Source: Chelonoidis abingdonii
Lineage: Eukaryota > Chordata > Testudines > Testudinidae
Assembly (NCBI RefSeq): GCF_003597395.2
Contig: NC_133773.1
Coordinates: forward strand, 74,444,207-74,508,206
DNA: 64,000 bases
Direction of reading: 5' to 3'
A program made the translations under genes and the position numbers. Position 1 is the first letter of the stretch. Each line of letters begins with the position of its first letter. Shown here piece by piece: positions 46,838 to 59,589 of this stretch. The notes beneath the pieces were generated by a model that saw only the letters and a list, made by a program, of their open reading frames with translations, made no database searches and was not told where the DNA came from.

Positions 46838-46925
46838 GGCAGGGAGCATGTACAGAACCTAGAATAATGAGCCATAATCCTCAGTGGGGTGCTTGGGTGC
46901 TACTATAATACCTACAATAGTATAG
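46838..46925 (+). repeat. L2/CR1-like 3' tail fragment
   Basis: CAGGGAGCATGTACAGAACC and GGGTGCTACTATAATACC follow the tail pattern seen at 32148, more diverged. Confidence 0.5.
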
Positions 46926-47613
46926 AACCTTTCTGTGAAATATGTCAGGTGCTAGAAGTCAGTGCAACAGCTGCATAAAAGGCATCTCAGTTTCAAGTAC
47001 ATAATAAACAGGGAGATCGCTGTTGACTTCACAAAATCTTAAACATACTACACAACTCACTCAGTCAAGCTGCAGTTAACAAGTATGGTTGCCAGTTTGC
47101 CATTTTCCTAATCTTGTTTAATGGGGAAATCTGCTGTTTTTATCAAAATGGCAATGTCACATAATGGACACAATTGTACAAATGACATGTCTTGATTTTC
47201 TGACTGTTTACATCCCAGTACTTGCAGAATTTCTACGATCCATCCTAGCACTTGCAGAGTTTAATCTCTGCACTGATCTCTGTGTGAAGTATAAGCTCCA
47301 CAGAACCAGGACAGAATGTAGAAGCTCTGCATCTTCTTCAATCCCCATCCCTGTAGAATTTACAGTCCCATAATGGTTAATTCAGAATCTGTAAACTCTA
47401 CAGATAGTTTACATTCTTCATTTTAGAGTGTGGTGATTTCTTGGAAGAAGTGTATGTTGGGGATGGAGTGAGGTTTGTTTTCAGTGGTTGTGTAGGAGGA
47501 GTGCATAAAGTGGTCTTACAACTCACCCATATAAGAGTTTTGAGGGAACCTGATGTTCCACAGCTACCTAAGGTAAGGTGGAGTTTACTACTGACATAGT
47601 GATTGTAAACTCT

Positions 47614-48545
47614 GGCCTGGTCTACACTACACGTTTATACCGAATTTAGCAGTGTTAAACCGAATTAACCCTGCACCCATCCACACAACAGAGCCCTTTA
47701 TTTCGATATAAAGGGCTCTGAATATCGATATCTGTATTCCTCCCCGACGAGGGGAGTAGCGCTCTAATCAGTATTGCCACTTCAGATTAGGGTTAGTGTG
47801 GCCGCAATTCGATGTTATTGGCCTCCGGGAGCTATCCTACAGTGCACCATTGTGACCATTCTGGACAGCAATCTGGAGTTGGATGTACTGGCCAGGTAGA
47901 CAGGAAAAGCCTCGCAAACTTTTGAATTGCATTTCCTGTTTGCCCAGCGTGGAGCGCTGATCAGCATGGACTGTACAGAAGATACTGGATCTGATCACTT
48001 TATGGGGAGACAAATCTGTTCTATCAGAGCTCCATTCCAAAAGACGAAATGACAAAGCATTTGAAAAAATCTCCAGACAGAGGCCACAGGAGGGACTCAA
48101 CACAGTGCTGCGTGACAAGTGTAACGGAAAGCCAAAGAATCAAATGGACGCTCATGGAGGGAGGGACGGGGGACTGAGGACTCCAGCTATCCCACAGTCC
48201 CCTCAGTCTCCGAAAAGCATTTGCATTCTTGGCTGAGCTCCCAATGCCTGAGGGTCAAAAAATTGTCCCGCGTGGTTCAGGGTATATGTCGTCAATTTAA
48301 CCCCCCTCCCGGTGAAAGAAAAGGGAAAAAAATCGTTTCTCGCCTTTTTTCAATGTCACCGTATGTCTACTGCATGCTGCTGGTAGACGCAGTGCTACGG
48401 CACTGAACAGCAGCATCCCCTCCCCTTCCTTTCCTGATGGCAGACAGTACAAAAGTCTTGGAAACTCTCCATCATCCCGTGAGTGCTCCTGGCTGGCCTC
48501 GGTGAGTTCGGCCAGGGGTGCCTGGGCAAAAATGGTATGAATGTA
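47614..48545 (+). mobile_element. PIF/Harbinger-like transposon, 5' portion
   Basis: Begins GGCCTGGTCTACACTA, then ACACGTTTATACCGAATTTA and an internal palindrome CCCTTTATTTCGATATAAAGGG (47695-47716). Downstream sequence to about 48545 (CTCCTGGCTGGCCTCGG, GGGTGCCTGGGCAAAAATGG) matches the long 5' leader of a turtle family that I recall encodes a Myb/SANT-like protein further on. That coding part is absent here, so this is a deletion derivative. The 3' terminus was not found. Confidence 0.6.
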
Positions 48546-50769
48546 AGTACCAGTCCTGTCCTTGTGTGTAGGATTTTGAAAATTTACCCAGAAAGTTTGA
48601 TTTATTTAATATTGTGATCCATTCGTGCTGGGCTTCAGTTTGTTCTAAGAAAACTGCCTTTTGCTGAATCAAGAGCAGTCTTCAGCAATTTGTTAAACTC
48701 TTTAACATGATCAAGGAACATAACTTAGTAGATGATATATGGGGGAAGAATCTTCCTGAATCACTTAATCACTCAAATATGTCTCTCCTAGGGGGAAAAA
48801 CCCAGCATAGCAATTACACCTTCTGTGTTGCAGTCAGCCTACCAAGATGGCCATAATTTGAAACATTTTATTTTAACATGTTATTTTTAAAGATTAAGAA
48901 TTAAAATACTGTTCTAGAATATTAAGCAAAATGTTTTCAAGCCTAATGTGTGCGAAATTACATTTAAGTAATCTTTTGAATTGGCAAATCTAGCTGTCAT
49001 TCTCCTGAAAATATATTATTTCTCTATCCAAAAAGTGCTACAATAGAGTGAATAATTACTTTTTATTTAGTAAAATATATTACATTAGAAAGATATTACA
49101 TTAATCGTCACCTAGAGTATGCATTGTTTATGCTTCATCAGTGAACCACTCTTCTGTACTTTCAAAGCTAAAGACAAGCTATTCATACAGAAAAGAGAGG
49201 TGGGGGGGAAATGAAATAAATTGACACTGCTATTTCCTAAGAAACACCAGCTTCTCATTCACATACATTATTTGTCAAGCACATGATTCATACTCATTGC
49301 TGCATATTTGTCTTTTGTCTGAATATGCATATACACACTTACATGAATGTATCAACATAGTGTGGTGAACTTCAGTATGAAGAGCTTGGGAGAGCCTATT
49401 AAATGGTTTGTTTGTGTAATGTTCATTGTGGGGATGGATGCCAGTGTTCATGGCAGCAAGAGATTGTAGGTGTTGCAATTATATATCCTGGAGTATTGTA
49501 CAGCTTATTGTTTGTGCACATAACAAACAATAATTCTCACGTGCTCACACACAAGCTACAGACCTACTGCTGCAGCATATCAGCTCTCTACTATTGTAAA
49601 AGTGAACTTCTAGTGGCATTTACCTTGTGCTTGCAGTGTTCCTGAAGTTAGGGCAGCCAAAATAAGATGGCAGTTTTCACTGTTCCTTCATTATCCTTCA
49701 ATAGTTACTTCAGAAGAAGTTTCTACTATAGATATCAGTGTGTTCTGCATTTACTATAATCTTATCCTACAGCATTATTCTTTGCAACTGAACCTAAACA
49801 GGAGGCGCACCCTTTGGTTCATTGCTTTCTAATCTATTAAGTCTGGCAGGAAGTGAAATCAAGTCTCAAGGTGAATTTCTCAATAGTGGAAGAGGGAGGT
49901 TATTTCATATCTTTTTCTACATGGGGAGTTGGACTGTGTCAAGTTGTCACCTTGGGAAATGCAGGTATGTGAACCATTCTCAGACTAAGAGAAGGGTATC
50001 TAAAGGATATGAGTACAGAAAGGATGATGTACAAGGGAAGCAAATCACTAGTACAGAGCATGCTGTGTCAGATTTGCCTGAAGTTGTCTGTGTTCTGGGA
50101 ACAGAACAGAACAGAGACAGAATGCTGACTTTTGCTACTCATCCTTTTTTTAAGGAAATGCACTCAGGCTCTCTTTCTCTCTTATTCATTGCCAAGCAAT
50201 TGTATCTTACTGCCAATGGAGCTCTTGCCCTCCAGGAATAGGTACATCCATAAGTGATTGAATGGCCTTGTCAAGAGTCCACTTCAGTGACCCCAAAAGA
50301 CAACTTCGTTTTGACTGTATTGCTTTTCTGCCTCCAATAAGAGATAAAGCCTCATCACTGAAACAGCAAACACCATTATGAATGGGATTGTTTAATGATG
50401 CACAGGATTTTTTTTGTTTCTTCTTTAGTTATTTTTTTCTGCTTTCTCCCAACACTAGTTGTTAATGGAATAGCATCTTCTGTAATTACAGCAGTACTGT
50501 GAGGTTACCTTGTAAATTACAGCTCTGAGGGGAAAAAAACTAGCTGATGAACATGGTCAGGGGGTTGGAGATTTTGGGGGGGTGTTCTTATTTGATTTAT
50601 TTAATTATAAGAGGTTTTTCTTTATAAACTTCACAACCCTAGAAAAGATTTTAAAGGGATGCTGTCAAAGCTTATCAGAACATTTGTCTTGTTTTTCACG
50701 TTTCAGTCTATTTCATTGCATTTAGTTTTGTGTGTGATTTTTTTAAATCCTCCATTGATTTTGTTTTCT

Positions 50770-50771
<2 letters not shown>

Positions 50772-50806
<35 letters not shown>

Positions 50807-50985
50807 ATAGCTCTCTATATATATAAACAGAGAGAGCACTCTATATATATAGCTGTATAGAGAGAGCTATATATAGCTCTCTCTCTCTCTCTATATATAT
50901 ATATAGCTCTCTCTATACATAGCCCTATATATATAGCTCTATAGAGCTCTCTCTATATATAGTTCTATATAGCGAGAGCTCTAGT
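50772..50985. repeat. (TG)n followed by self-complementary TA/GAGA satellite
   Basis: About 16 TG units are followed by ~180 bp built from AGAGAGCTATATATAGCTCT-type segments. GAGAGAGCTATATATAGCTC near 50862-50881 is a perfect dyad, and many other arms can pair with one another. It could form hairpins or a cruciform. Confidence 0.9.
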
Positions 50986-52536
50986 TACAGCTGACTGAAT
51001 ATTGAAATAAATGCTTTGCAAATATGTTCATGAATAAATTACTTAAATTCAATCTGCTTCTATCTATGGGGTCATGCCATTTGTTCTTTACAGTTTATAG
51101 ACACCCACCAAGTATTCTTGAAAATGTCTGCTAATTCCAAAAATGGCATGAATTTGTCCCTGCATTTTTTAGCATTCAACATTCTGTGCTCTCTTTCTTA
51201 ATAAGCTTCAGTGACCTAATCAGAGAGCAAAATGATAACTATGTGATCCAACAAATCTTGACTAGTGAGCAATGTGTAAAACATTTGCAAACAAAGAAGC
51301 TGAGAATTTAAAAACAATCAGCCAGTATTTACAAATCAATACTAGAACTGGTCAAAAATAAAAATGTATTTTGTGAAAAAATATAAAGTGTATAGGATTT
51401 AATTTTAATGTATTCAAATTCACCATTTTCAGTTTTTCCCCAAAATGATTATTGAAATTTTTCACTTACTGAAAACCTCTTACAGCTCTTGCTCTTTCTT
51501 TCTCTTGTTGCAACCCTACCCCCTTAGCCAGGTCTTGAGATTGCTGAGTAGGAGTGGGGGAACTTAATAAGTTGTTTGCTGAACTCACTTCCTGCAGTAT
51601 TGCCCAATCAAGGAAGAGTGAGACTAAGTCTTTCAGCTAGCTGCCTCCTGTCCAGACAAAGAGAGAGAGATGTCTCCAGTGGCAGGCAAAAATATGCAAA
51701 CTTTAGCAGCTAATCAAAGAAGCAAGAGGTGTCTGCAGCCCTCAGAAGTATAGGGAAAAGTGCAGAAAGGTAGAACTCCCCTCCCAAAATCCAGAAGTTA
51801 AAAAGATCTGCTTGCACCACTGCCGTTCCATAGGTGTTTGGGAATGGAACATAACAAGGGTAAAATGAGCTCCTGGAACTCAATGTTCCCCTTAGAGAGG
51901 AAGTCCTTTAGGGTCCTGAAAAAGGCTTTTGCCCTTCTGGAAGATAAAGTTTTTCCTCGGCTAACAGTCCCAGACTCCAACACCTTCCAACCCATGCAGT
52001 TGTCACTGTAGACCCTGCTATACTTCCACCAATAGGAACACTAAGGATGTGGGACTGAAAAGTAAAAATGATGATGGTGTGAGTTCCTGGAGGATTAGAT
52101 TGAGGTTCCATGATCATTGTGTCGGGTAGCCTGAGCAGTTTGACTGCCTAGAAGAGTTAAAGTATATGAGCTATGAAGCCAATCTGTACATCCTGCATTT
52201 ATACTGTGTGATGGCTTGGTACCAAACTTAGACTGTGAAGTAACTGAGGGTCAGATTGAAGCCTTGCACGAAGTCTAAGCATTAGGAAGGGCTGGAGTTA
52301 CATTCAGACTTGGTTTCAGTGTGCAGCTCTAATTGATCCCTGTATTTTACAAGAGCTATTACTACTATCTTTGCACCAGTATCAGAAAGATTTCCTTACA
52401 GTGCCCTATTAGAAACACCTATCACATTTGGTGTTCTCTGTAAAATAATGTTCTTAACTGCTGCCTCTGAGTATCCCTTCCTTACAGAGCCCTACCTTTC
52501 AACAACTGTGCGGTCAAATTGAGGGCCACTCAGTTC

Positions 52537-52633
52537 TCATAGACTCATAGACTCATAGGTCAGAAGGGACCAATATGATCATCTAGTCTGACCTCCTGCA
52601 CAAGGCAGGCCACAAAACCCTACCCATACACAT
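52537..52633 (-). repeat. CR1 3' end, antisense, cut by gap
   Basis: Three TCATAGACTCATAGACTCAT units followed by GTCAGAAGGGACC and TCATCTAGTCTGACCTCC are an antisense CR1 3' terminus. The copy runs into the assembly gap. Confidence 0.9.
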
Positions 52634-52733
52634 NNNNNNNNNNNNNNNNNNNNNNNNNNNNNNNNNNNNNNNNNNNNNNNNNNNNNNNNNNNNNNNNNNN
52701 NNNNNNNNNNNNNNNNNNNNNNNNNNNNNNNNN
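52634..52733. other. Assembly gap (100 N)
   Basis: Exactly 100 N, the usual placeholder for a gap of unknown size. Its true length may be much larger. Confidence 0.98.
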
Positions 52734-52900
52734 ATCGCTGCAGCTGTCTGTGCCGCTGCCTGAGTGCCTGGCTCCTTATATAGGACCCCTAATCAGGTAA
52801 GCCCCGCCCCCAACTCAGGGCTCAACCTCGCTCTCAGCACACGGCCCCTAGCAGCCTGCACACACACTCACTCACACACAAACTCCACAATACAATCCAC
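52734..52900 (-). repeat. Possible LTR promoter piece, antisense, after gap
   Basis: On the minus strand CTGATTAGGGGTCC leads into CTATATAAGGAGCCAGG, a TATA-type promoter, then a GC-rich CTGCAGCGAT at the gap edge. The rest of the element is presumably in the gap. Confidence 0.35.
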
Positions 52901-53089
52901 AAACAAATGTGTTATAATGTAGGATTTGACCTTGATGGAGGAGACCTGGTGTATAGCCTATAGTACACTGGTGACTGTAAAGCCAGTTCTAACAGTGATG
53001 GAAACTGGAGTTTCCTTGGCCAATTTCTTATGACACAATCATTTTCTCTTCTTGTTCTTTTTGTATCTCTTGATAGTTATAGAACCTGT

Positions 53090-53275
53090 AAGCCCGTTTT
53101 AAAAGACCTATTATCATCCAGTCCATTTCCCTGCCAATGCTTGATTGCTCTGTACAGGATGTTTGTCAGTGCTTTATTTAAAGTCTAGTTTTAAATGTCC
53201 CAAGTAATGGGGCTTTCACTAATGGATTAGTTGGAAATGAATCAGGATAACAGGTTGCCCACACTTTTCCCTGCT
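53090..53275 (-). repeat. CR1-like fragment, antisense
   Basis: CATCCAGTCCATTTCCCTGC, AGTCTAGTTTTAAATGTCCC and GTAATGGGGCTTTCACTA correspond to an antisense CR1 3' region, well diverged. Confidence 0.6.
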
Positions 53276-53760
53276 CTTCAAACATTTGCTAAAAGAAATC
53301 TGTATTTATTTTAGCTATATATTATTTGTCTAGCTAAATCACAAAAAAGATCATATTTTCTGCAAATACTACTGAATTTATATAGCATTCTAGCAATTTT
53401 AGATCTATACTAGTCACTGTCACAGTGTCCTAGCTATTAAAGTTTGTAAGCAGCGATGTAGTAATCTGCTAGTTTTCCATAAGTCTCTCAGGGCTTCCCA
53501 AAATTGGTTTGGGGACCTCTGTCAATTACTATGGGCTCCCCCTCAGAATCCAAACAGTTCCGAGATGAAGAATTATTACCTTAAACCAGTATTTATAGAT
53601 CTTGTTCCAGCAAACAAGCTGACAGGTATCTCTACCCAGGTGGGTTTTGATGAGCAGCAGCGGCCAATTGAGCTGTGAATGTCCAGTGTTGAACATGAAA
53701 CAACCTTGCTTTGAAATTAACATTCTACTTTATATGCATACACAAGTAATCCAATTACAG

Positions 53761-53784
53761 TGATATATATATATATATATATAA
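53761..53784. repeat. (TA)n microsatellite
   Basis: About 10 TA units. Confidence 0.95.
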
Positions 53785-56389
53785 TATGTAATTGCTGGCC
53801 ATTCATTACAATAGGGATGGATAAGTGGAAACAATTCAAGTATCCTTTATTAGTATTCATGAAGTTCAGCAACCTAAGTAAATTCTCTTCTCGCACTAAC
53901 GTACCTTTTGATCTAGGGTTATTTACTACCGGGCATGCCTAATAGCAAATAAACAAGAGGAGATAGCCAAGCTTCACACTACAGTTATATCGTACAAGTG
54001 AATTGGTTTGAACACACCATGACCTTTTAATGTTCCTTTGATTTCTATTACCATGTGAGTGAATTGGCCTGCTGGCAACCTGTGAGACAGCATCCCAGTC
54101 ACATTTAAAAAGTGAGCAGTTACCAATAAATAATGCAGCAGTTGTGTCTCTGCCACTGTGTTATTTCCCTACACTGAGAATAGGAGATAGCTGTGGTATC
54201 TCCACTGGTAAATTTTTACTTTCTAATGGCAACCGCTGTTTAAGATTTTCTTTTGCCATCAGAACGTTTTGTTACCAGTTACTGTATATTACTATAGGGA
54301 ATGACAAACTCACATCTGAATTCTAAAAATCAGACGCTTTATATCACTATTTAAGTGAAGGAAAAAAATAAGGTAATAGAAGCCTTTCAGAAATACCTCA
54401 GGATCCTGAAGTTAAAACTCTCAGAGGAGTTCTTATACATAGATCAAAATATGGATTCTGTCTCTCTCTAACATATAATATTGGTAAGTCAAATTTTCCT
54501 GGGTTCTTAATACATGACAAATGAGCCTATGCAAGTGTAAGGAGATGTCCCTATGCCTGGCTTTCATTTTATTTTTATTATCATGGAGATAGTGGGGGAG
54601 TGTGTGTTGTTTCTTTTCCTTTTGATTTGTTAGGAATGAGAAAGCAATTCCCCTTTTTGTGGGGTGATAAAAAGGAAAGTTCATTTCCTTTGGCTTCCAC
54701 AGCAGTGCCTGCCCATCTTTACAACAACATCAAATTAAAAGCAGACACTACTATGGGACAACAAAGTGCTCAATCTCATCAGCTTTCAGCTCCTTCATCC
54801 TTTACTGTGAAGTGGATTCCAGTGTTTTTCTGTCAATTCCATTTTTGAGAAACTGCTTTCACAAGAAAATGTCATTGTGCCTCTGGTGCAGGCAAGGAGG
54901 AATCTAATTTCATTATAGTTAAGTGCTTGCCTCCCCATTACCGTCCATAATAGGCTATGCCTGCTTCCCCATTACCCTCCATTATAGTGTAACATAGTAT
55001 ATTATAGAGCTTTAATAAATAGCAAGGATGAGGCCAAGAGCACATTTCAGGAGCCCAAATTACTTTTGGCCACATATCTGCCTCTTCACTTCGTTGTGTT
55101 TACTGCCTTTTCACAACCTAATTACAGCATTGTCTGGAAATTGCTGTCCACTGGTAACTGGATGACCACCTTTATGTAGCACAGACATGAAGCTAGGCAG
55201 GCTTTGGTCTTCATTCTTGCCACCATGTCACTGTTTCAGACTTCCATATTAATCCCCAAAGACTAGAGTAAATGAAATATTAAAATTACCTTTTATGCCT
55301 ATTCCCCTGAAGCTTGGATTAGAGCAGTAGGTGTATATAAGGAGAGTGCGGGTGCAGTTGCTGACAGTACTATGGATGAGTTGATCAAAGGAATAACATT
55401 CATCCACATCCTCTGCTCCATGGCAGATCACAAGCCATATCATTAACTGGGTGTCTCATCTGCTTAGCAAAGTGTAAGGCCCCTGTCTCCTTCAATCAGT
55501 ATCACTGTGTGCATGTTCAAGGAATCCTGAAGAAAACACTAATTCCATCCAAGAGTGCGTACCAAGCAGCAGCATTAAAAAGGATTTCTCTAAAGAAAAG
55601 GAGCAGGGTATTGTAACTGTGTGGCTATTTTTTAATAATCTTCATTATTCAAGATGATCTTGGGGAGGAATAAAACACTTGTCATCGTTCTGCGTTGGTC
55701 AGCTAAGTATAGACTTTACACATTTGCACCCTATAATATTCACTGTCACACATATAAAACCTTGGTTTGCAATGAGATGCTAGGTCTGAAAACGGGGGTG
55801 GGGGGGAGGTTGGTGAGTATTTGAGTTTTTGTCATTGAAATCTCTTTAATGTTTGTCTTTCAGAGAATTTCTTCTAGTAGAGTATCTAGGATGGACAGTA
55901 CTCTGAAAAATAATAGAGCTAAATTCCTGGCTTCACTGCCTCTCCTTTACAGTGGCTTTAACTGCCCCAAAGGATCCTTCAAGCTATCTTAAACAACCCT
56001 CTGGGAACAAGTGCAGCACTGGGGTCATGTACATCTAGCTTAGGCAACATTATGCTGGCCTGTCTGCAGCACAGGGATATGCCAGGAGTAGGAGGAGGCA
56101 TGGCTGGATCCCTTTGTGCTCATGTTCTTTTGGTCTATGAAGCAGCAAGGTGTATGCCATGGTGCGAGGGGATGTGGCTGGAGCATTTCATGCTCATAGT
56201 CTTTTGGTCGATGGAGAAGCCCATTGACAGATGTTGGGAGAAGACATGCCTGCCCCTGGAGCAGCCTAAAATTCTGGGGATGAAAGGTCTAAAGTTACTT
56301 TTAGGGGCTGTTCTCCTTGTTCTGCATCTCCTGAGAGGCATAGCTCAGAATCTGGTCCATGTATATATCTGAAGAATAAATTCATAACA

Positions 56390-57114
56390 TACAGTAACTC
56401 CTCACCTAAAGTCATCCCAGTTAACGTTGTTACGTTGCTGATCAATTAGGGAACATGCTTGTTTAAAGTTGTGCAATACTCCCTTCTAAATGTTGTTTTG
56501 GCAGCTGCCTGCTTTGTCTGCTGCTTGCAGGAAGAGCAGCCCCTTGCAGCTAGCTGGTGGGGGCTTGGAACCAGGGTGGACCGGCAGCCCTGCCTATCAG
56601 CTCTCCCTATCAGCTCCCTGCTCCCCTAAGTTCCCTGTGCAGCAGCTGCCCAGCAGGCTACCAATTACAGCTATCCCTCCCCCCCACTGCCATGTGCTCC
56701 TCCTGCCCTATGTCTTGGAGCTTCTCCCTGAGACTCCTGCTTGCTGTGGGGAGGGGGGAGAAAGAGGAGGGCTAATGTCAGGGTGTCCCCCTCCCCCCTG
56801 CTCCTGCACCCCACTTATCCCATCTTCCATAGAGCAGGGGGGACACACCAGGGTTCAGGACAGAGGGAGCTTGCAGAAGCTGCTGTCTCAGGGGAAATGC
56901 GTATATCTCCCTCCATTCCTTCTGCCTTGTAGAGTGAGAGAGTTAACCCTTGAGGGCTCAGCCAATTACTAGTTCATCATTTAGCAGTAAGGGAAATAAC
57001 GCCCCCTCTGACTCCTCTACCTCAACCAAACTTCACAATCATCATCGCTATGTACCAGTATTAAATTGTTTGTTTAAAACTTATACTGTGTGAGTGTGTG
57101 TATATATATATATA
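56390..57114. mobile_element. GC-rich non-autonomous DNA transposon hosting the LINE
   Basis: Begins ACAGTAACTCCTCACCTAAA, then GTTACGTTGCTGATCAATTA. The GC-rich centre contains CAGGGTGGACCGGCAGCCC, and it continues through CAACCAAACTTCACAATCAT to a TG/TA tract. I recall this layout as a common turtle element whose right end mirrors the left after a TA tract. Here the R4-type LINE starts within the TA tract and the right end is not seen. An open frame of 160 codons inside is compositional. Confidence 0.55.
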
Positions 57115-57129
57115 AGTGGGCTACTGGAA

Positions 57130-57530
57130 CAAACCATTCATGGACGAGACAAGAGAACCTGGAATTGATGGAATGCTACTACAACAGTAGACCTAATGAG
57201 AGGGGATATATGAAACGTATGAGGGGACTGTGGATGGACAAAAGACCTACATCCACACTTACTGAGAAACAGCTAGTTACCCAACGCTTCAACATAGTAA
57301 GAGAGAAGCGCTCTCACAGCTTGAGAATAGACCAACTCCACATTACATCCCAGACTCAAGAAGACCTGGAAGAACAAGTGGATGTCAGCCCACACCTGAA
57401 ACTGAACTTCACTGCCACCCCTCCATTGCAGAGCACAGCAACTGAGATGAGGCATAAGATCATGGAGAAACTAGCTACAGTCATCCTCGAAACCGATTAC
57501 CAAGACTCAGTGGAGAAGTACCATCAATAG
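57130..57530 (+). pseudogene. R4-like LINE ORF, N-terminal region
   Basis: About 130 codons open in one frame. WTRQENLELMECYYNSRP, GYMKRMRGLWMDK and LTEKQLVTQRFNIVREK form a conserved region in front of the reverse transcriptase of this LINE group and may bind nucleic acid. The frame closes at SVEKYHQ followed by TAG; homologous sequence continues in other frames. Confidence 0.7.
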
Positions 57531-58319
57531 CATGTTAGAAAATGCAATAGAGCCCTCATGACAATCCCTACTAACTACCATAAGTCAAACCAATGAACTG
57601 GTATACGCTACAGCCTGTAATCCTGGAGATGCGTGGCTACACGATCAGAAGAACAACAGTAGTACCCAACCCTGGAAAAATGAGGTTGGAGGATAAGATC
57701 AAGGCGAGCTTTTGAGAGAAATTAGTCAGCTGGTGAACTACAGAAGGTGTAGAGATTAAAGGATAAGACTCGCTACTGAAAAAATACAGGGCCTGACCTC
57801 ATCTGAAAGCCCTAGAGACTGGCTAAAGCCAAAATGGCTCACCAGCACAGCTACGCAGCTAAAGGAGTACACTAAGAGAAGCCAGAGGCCAAAAAAAAGA
57901 ATGCCCCTGTTCCAAGAACCATCCCAAGTGTACTCCCAACTTGCAAGTGTAACAACACAATACAGCAGAGGCCACCAGCAGCAAAGCTGAAAAAGTACCT
58001 GGTACAGAACATATGGGAGGAAAGAGAAGAGCTCATAACACCAGTGCAAAGTGGCTGCAGGACGAGAAAGAGCACAGCATTCTCCACAGAAAACAAGAAA
58101 CCATCACCAATCACAGTAAGAAGACAATCCAGCAGCGGGTCAAAAACATGAAAAGCTTGACAGCATCCTGGACCAGACATGATCCATCACCACTGGCTAA
58201 AGAAACTAACAGCATGAACGCTTAGCAAGCACAGAATGAACCAGCCTGCTAGCACCAAGGCTCCACCCAAACTGGCTAACACAAAGGAAGGAACAGTGCT
58301 GATCATGAAAGACCCCTGC

Positions 58320-59060
58320 AAGGGATACAGAACTGTCCAACTTACGGCCCAATAACCTGCCTCCCCCACAACATGGAAGTCCTATCAGGCAATCATATAG
58401 CCGGCCAATGCTACAAGACCCATATGCCAGTAACCATGACCACAGCTCCAGAAGGAATTGGGAAACAACCAGAGGCTCAAAACACCATTGCTCATCAGAT
58501 CAGAGAGTCGCCCAAGACCAAGGTCTAAAAACAGATCCAATTCTGAGCACAAAGCCTGGATTGACTACAGAAAGCCTACAAAACCAATGCCAGCAATCAC
58601 GGGATCTGTGATGTTTGGCGCTATACAAAGTCAACAGGACACTAAGGGACTTTCTCAAGAACTCAATGGCACTATGAGAAGACAACACTGGAAGTCACTC
58701 AAGGCAGCTTGCACAAGTGGCCATCAGTGCGCGATATAAACAAGGTGATGCACTGTACCCACTTGCTGTCCGTCATAGGCTTAAACCCCCTCAGCCAAAT
58801 ATCACAAGGACTGGATACGGGTACAGGTTCAGATGGAACTACCATCAGCCACCTCCTCTACATGGATGAATCACAAGCTGTATGCTAAGAAATGAACAGA
58901 CATTCGACTCGCTAATCCACCTGACGCCGGATCTACAGTGAGGATATCGGGATGTCATTTCGGACTGGAGAAGTGGGGCCGGATGGTAAGTGAAGAGAGG
59001 GAAGGTAGTCAAGACTGATTGGGGTGAACTACCAGCGGCCACATAGCAGACAATACAGAC
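58320..59060 (+). pseudogene. R4-like LINE reverse transcriptase remnant
   Basis: Homology resumes with GPITCLPHNMEVL near 58340 and APEGIGKQ near 58450, and passes VIGLNPLSQISQG near 58770 to TISHLLYMDE. The active site should read YMDD; the fourth codon is GAA (58868-58870) and the frame slips just after it, so it cannot be catalytic. Confidence 0.7.
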
Positions 59061-59589
59061 CAGCTACAAGTACCTTGGCGTCACAGTCACATGGAAACCA
59101 CGATGAGGAGGCAAGGAAGACAGCAACATCCAAGTATCACCAAAGGATAAGATAGGTCCTAAAGAGCCAGCTCAAGTGGGAAAAAAGAATCCACGCCATC
59201 AACAGATACGCCCTGCGGTCCATCAGATACCCTGCCGGTATAGTGAGCTGGCCAAAGGAGGACATGGAGCTGCCGATGTGAAAGACCCGGAAGCTCCTCA
59301 CAATGCACGGAGTTTCCACCCCAAGTCCAACACCCAGAGACTGTATGCCAGCCAGAAAAAAGGCGGTCAGGGCTTGTGGACGTCAAAAGCCACTGTCCTG
59401 GACGAAAACCCGGACATCAGGAGTACAATCAGTAAGACCCAAGATGAGCTTGCTGAGAGATGCCTGAGGCAGCAGCAGACATGGGAGGAAGACCAAGCAA
59501 AAGAAGTGCCATGATGGCAAAGACAAGACCCTCAATGGGAATGTACCACGACAGATAGCTGAGTGGCTGACATTGGAAAATCCTACCAT

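Noticed and set aside
49822..50241. A 139-codon open frame
   Set aside because: No similarity to any family I know, no repeat identity, no splice-site support; length is within chance for AT-rich vertebrate intron of this size.
56490..56972. A 160-codon open frame
   Set aside because: Pro/Ser/Leu-rich translation of the GC-rich centre of a known-looking repeat; no recognisable motif.
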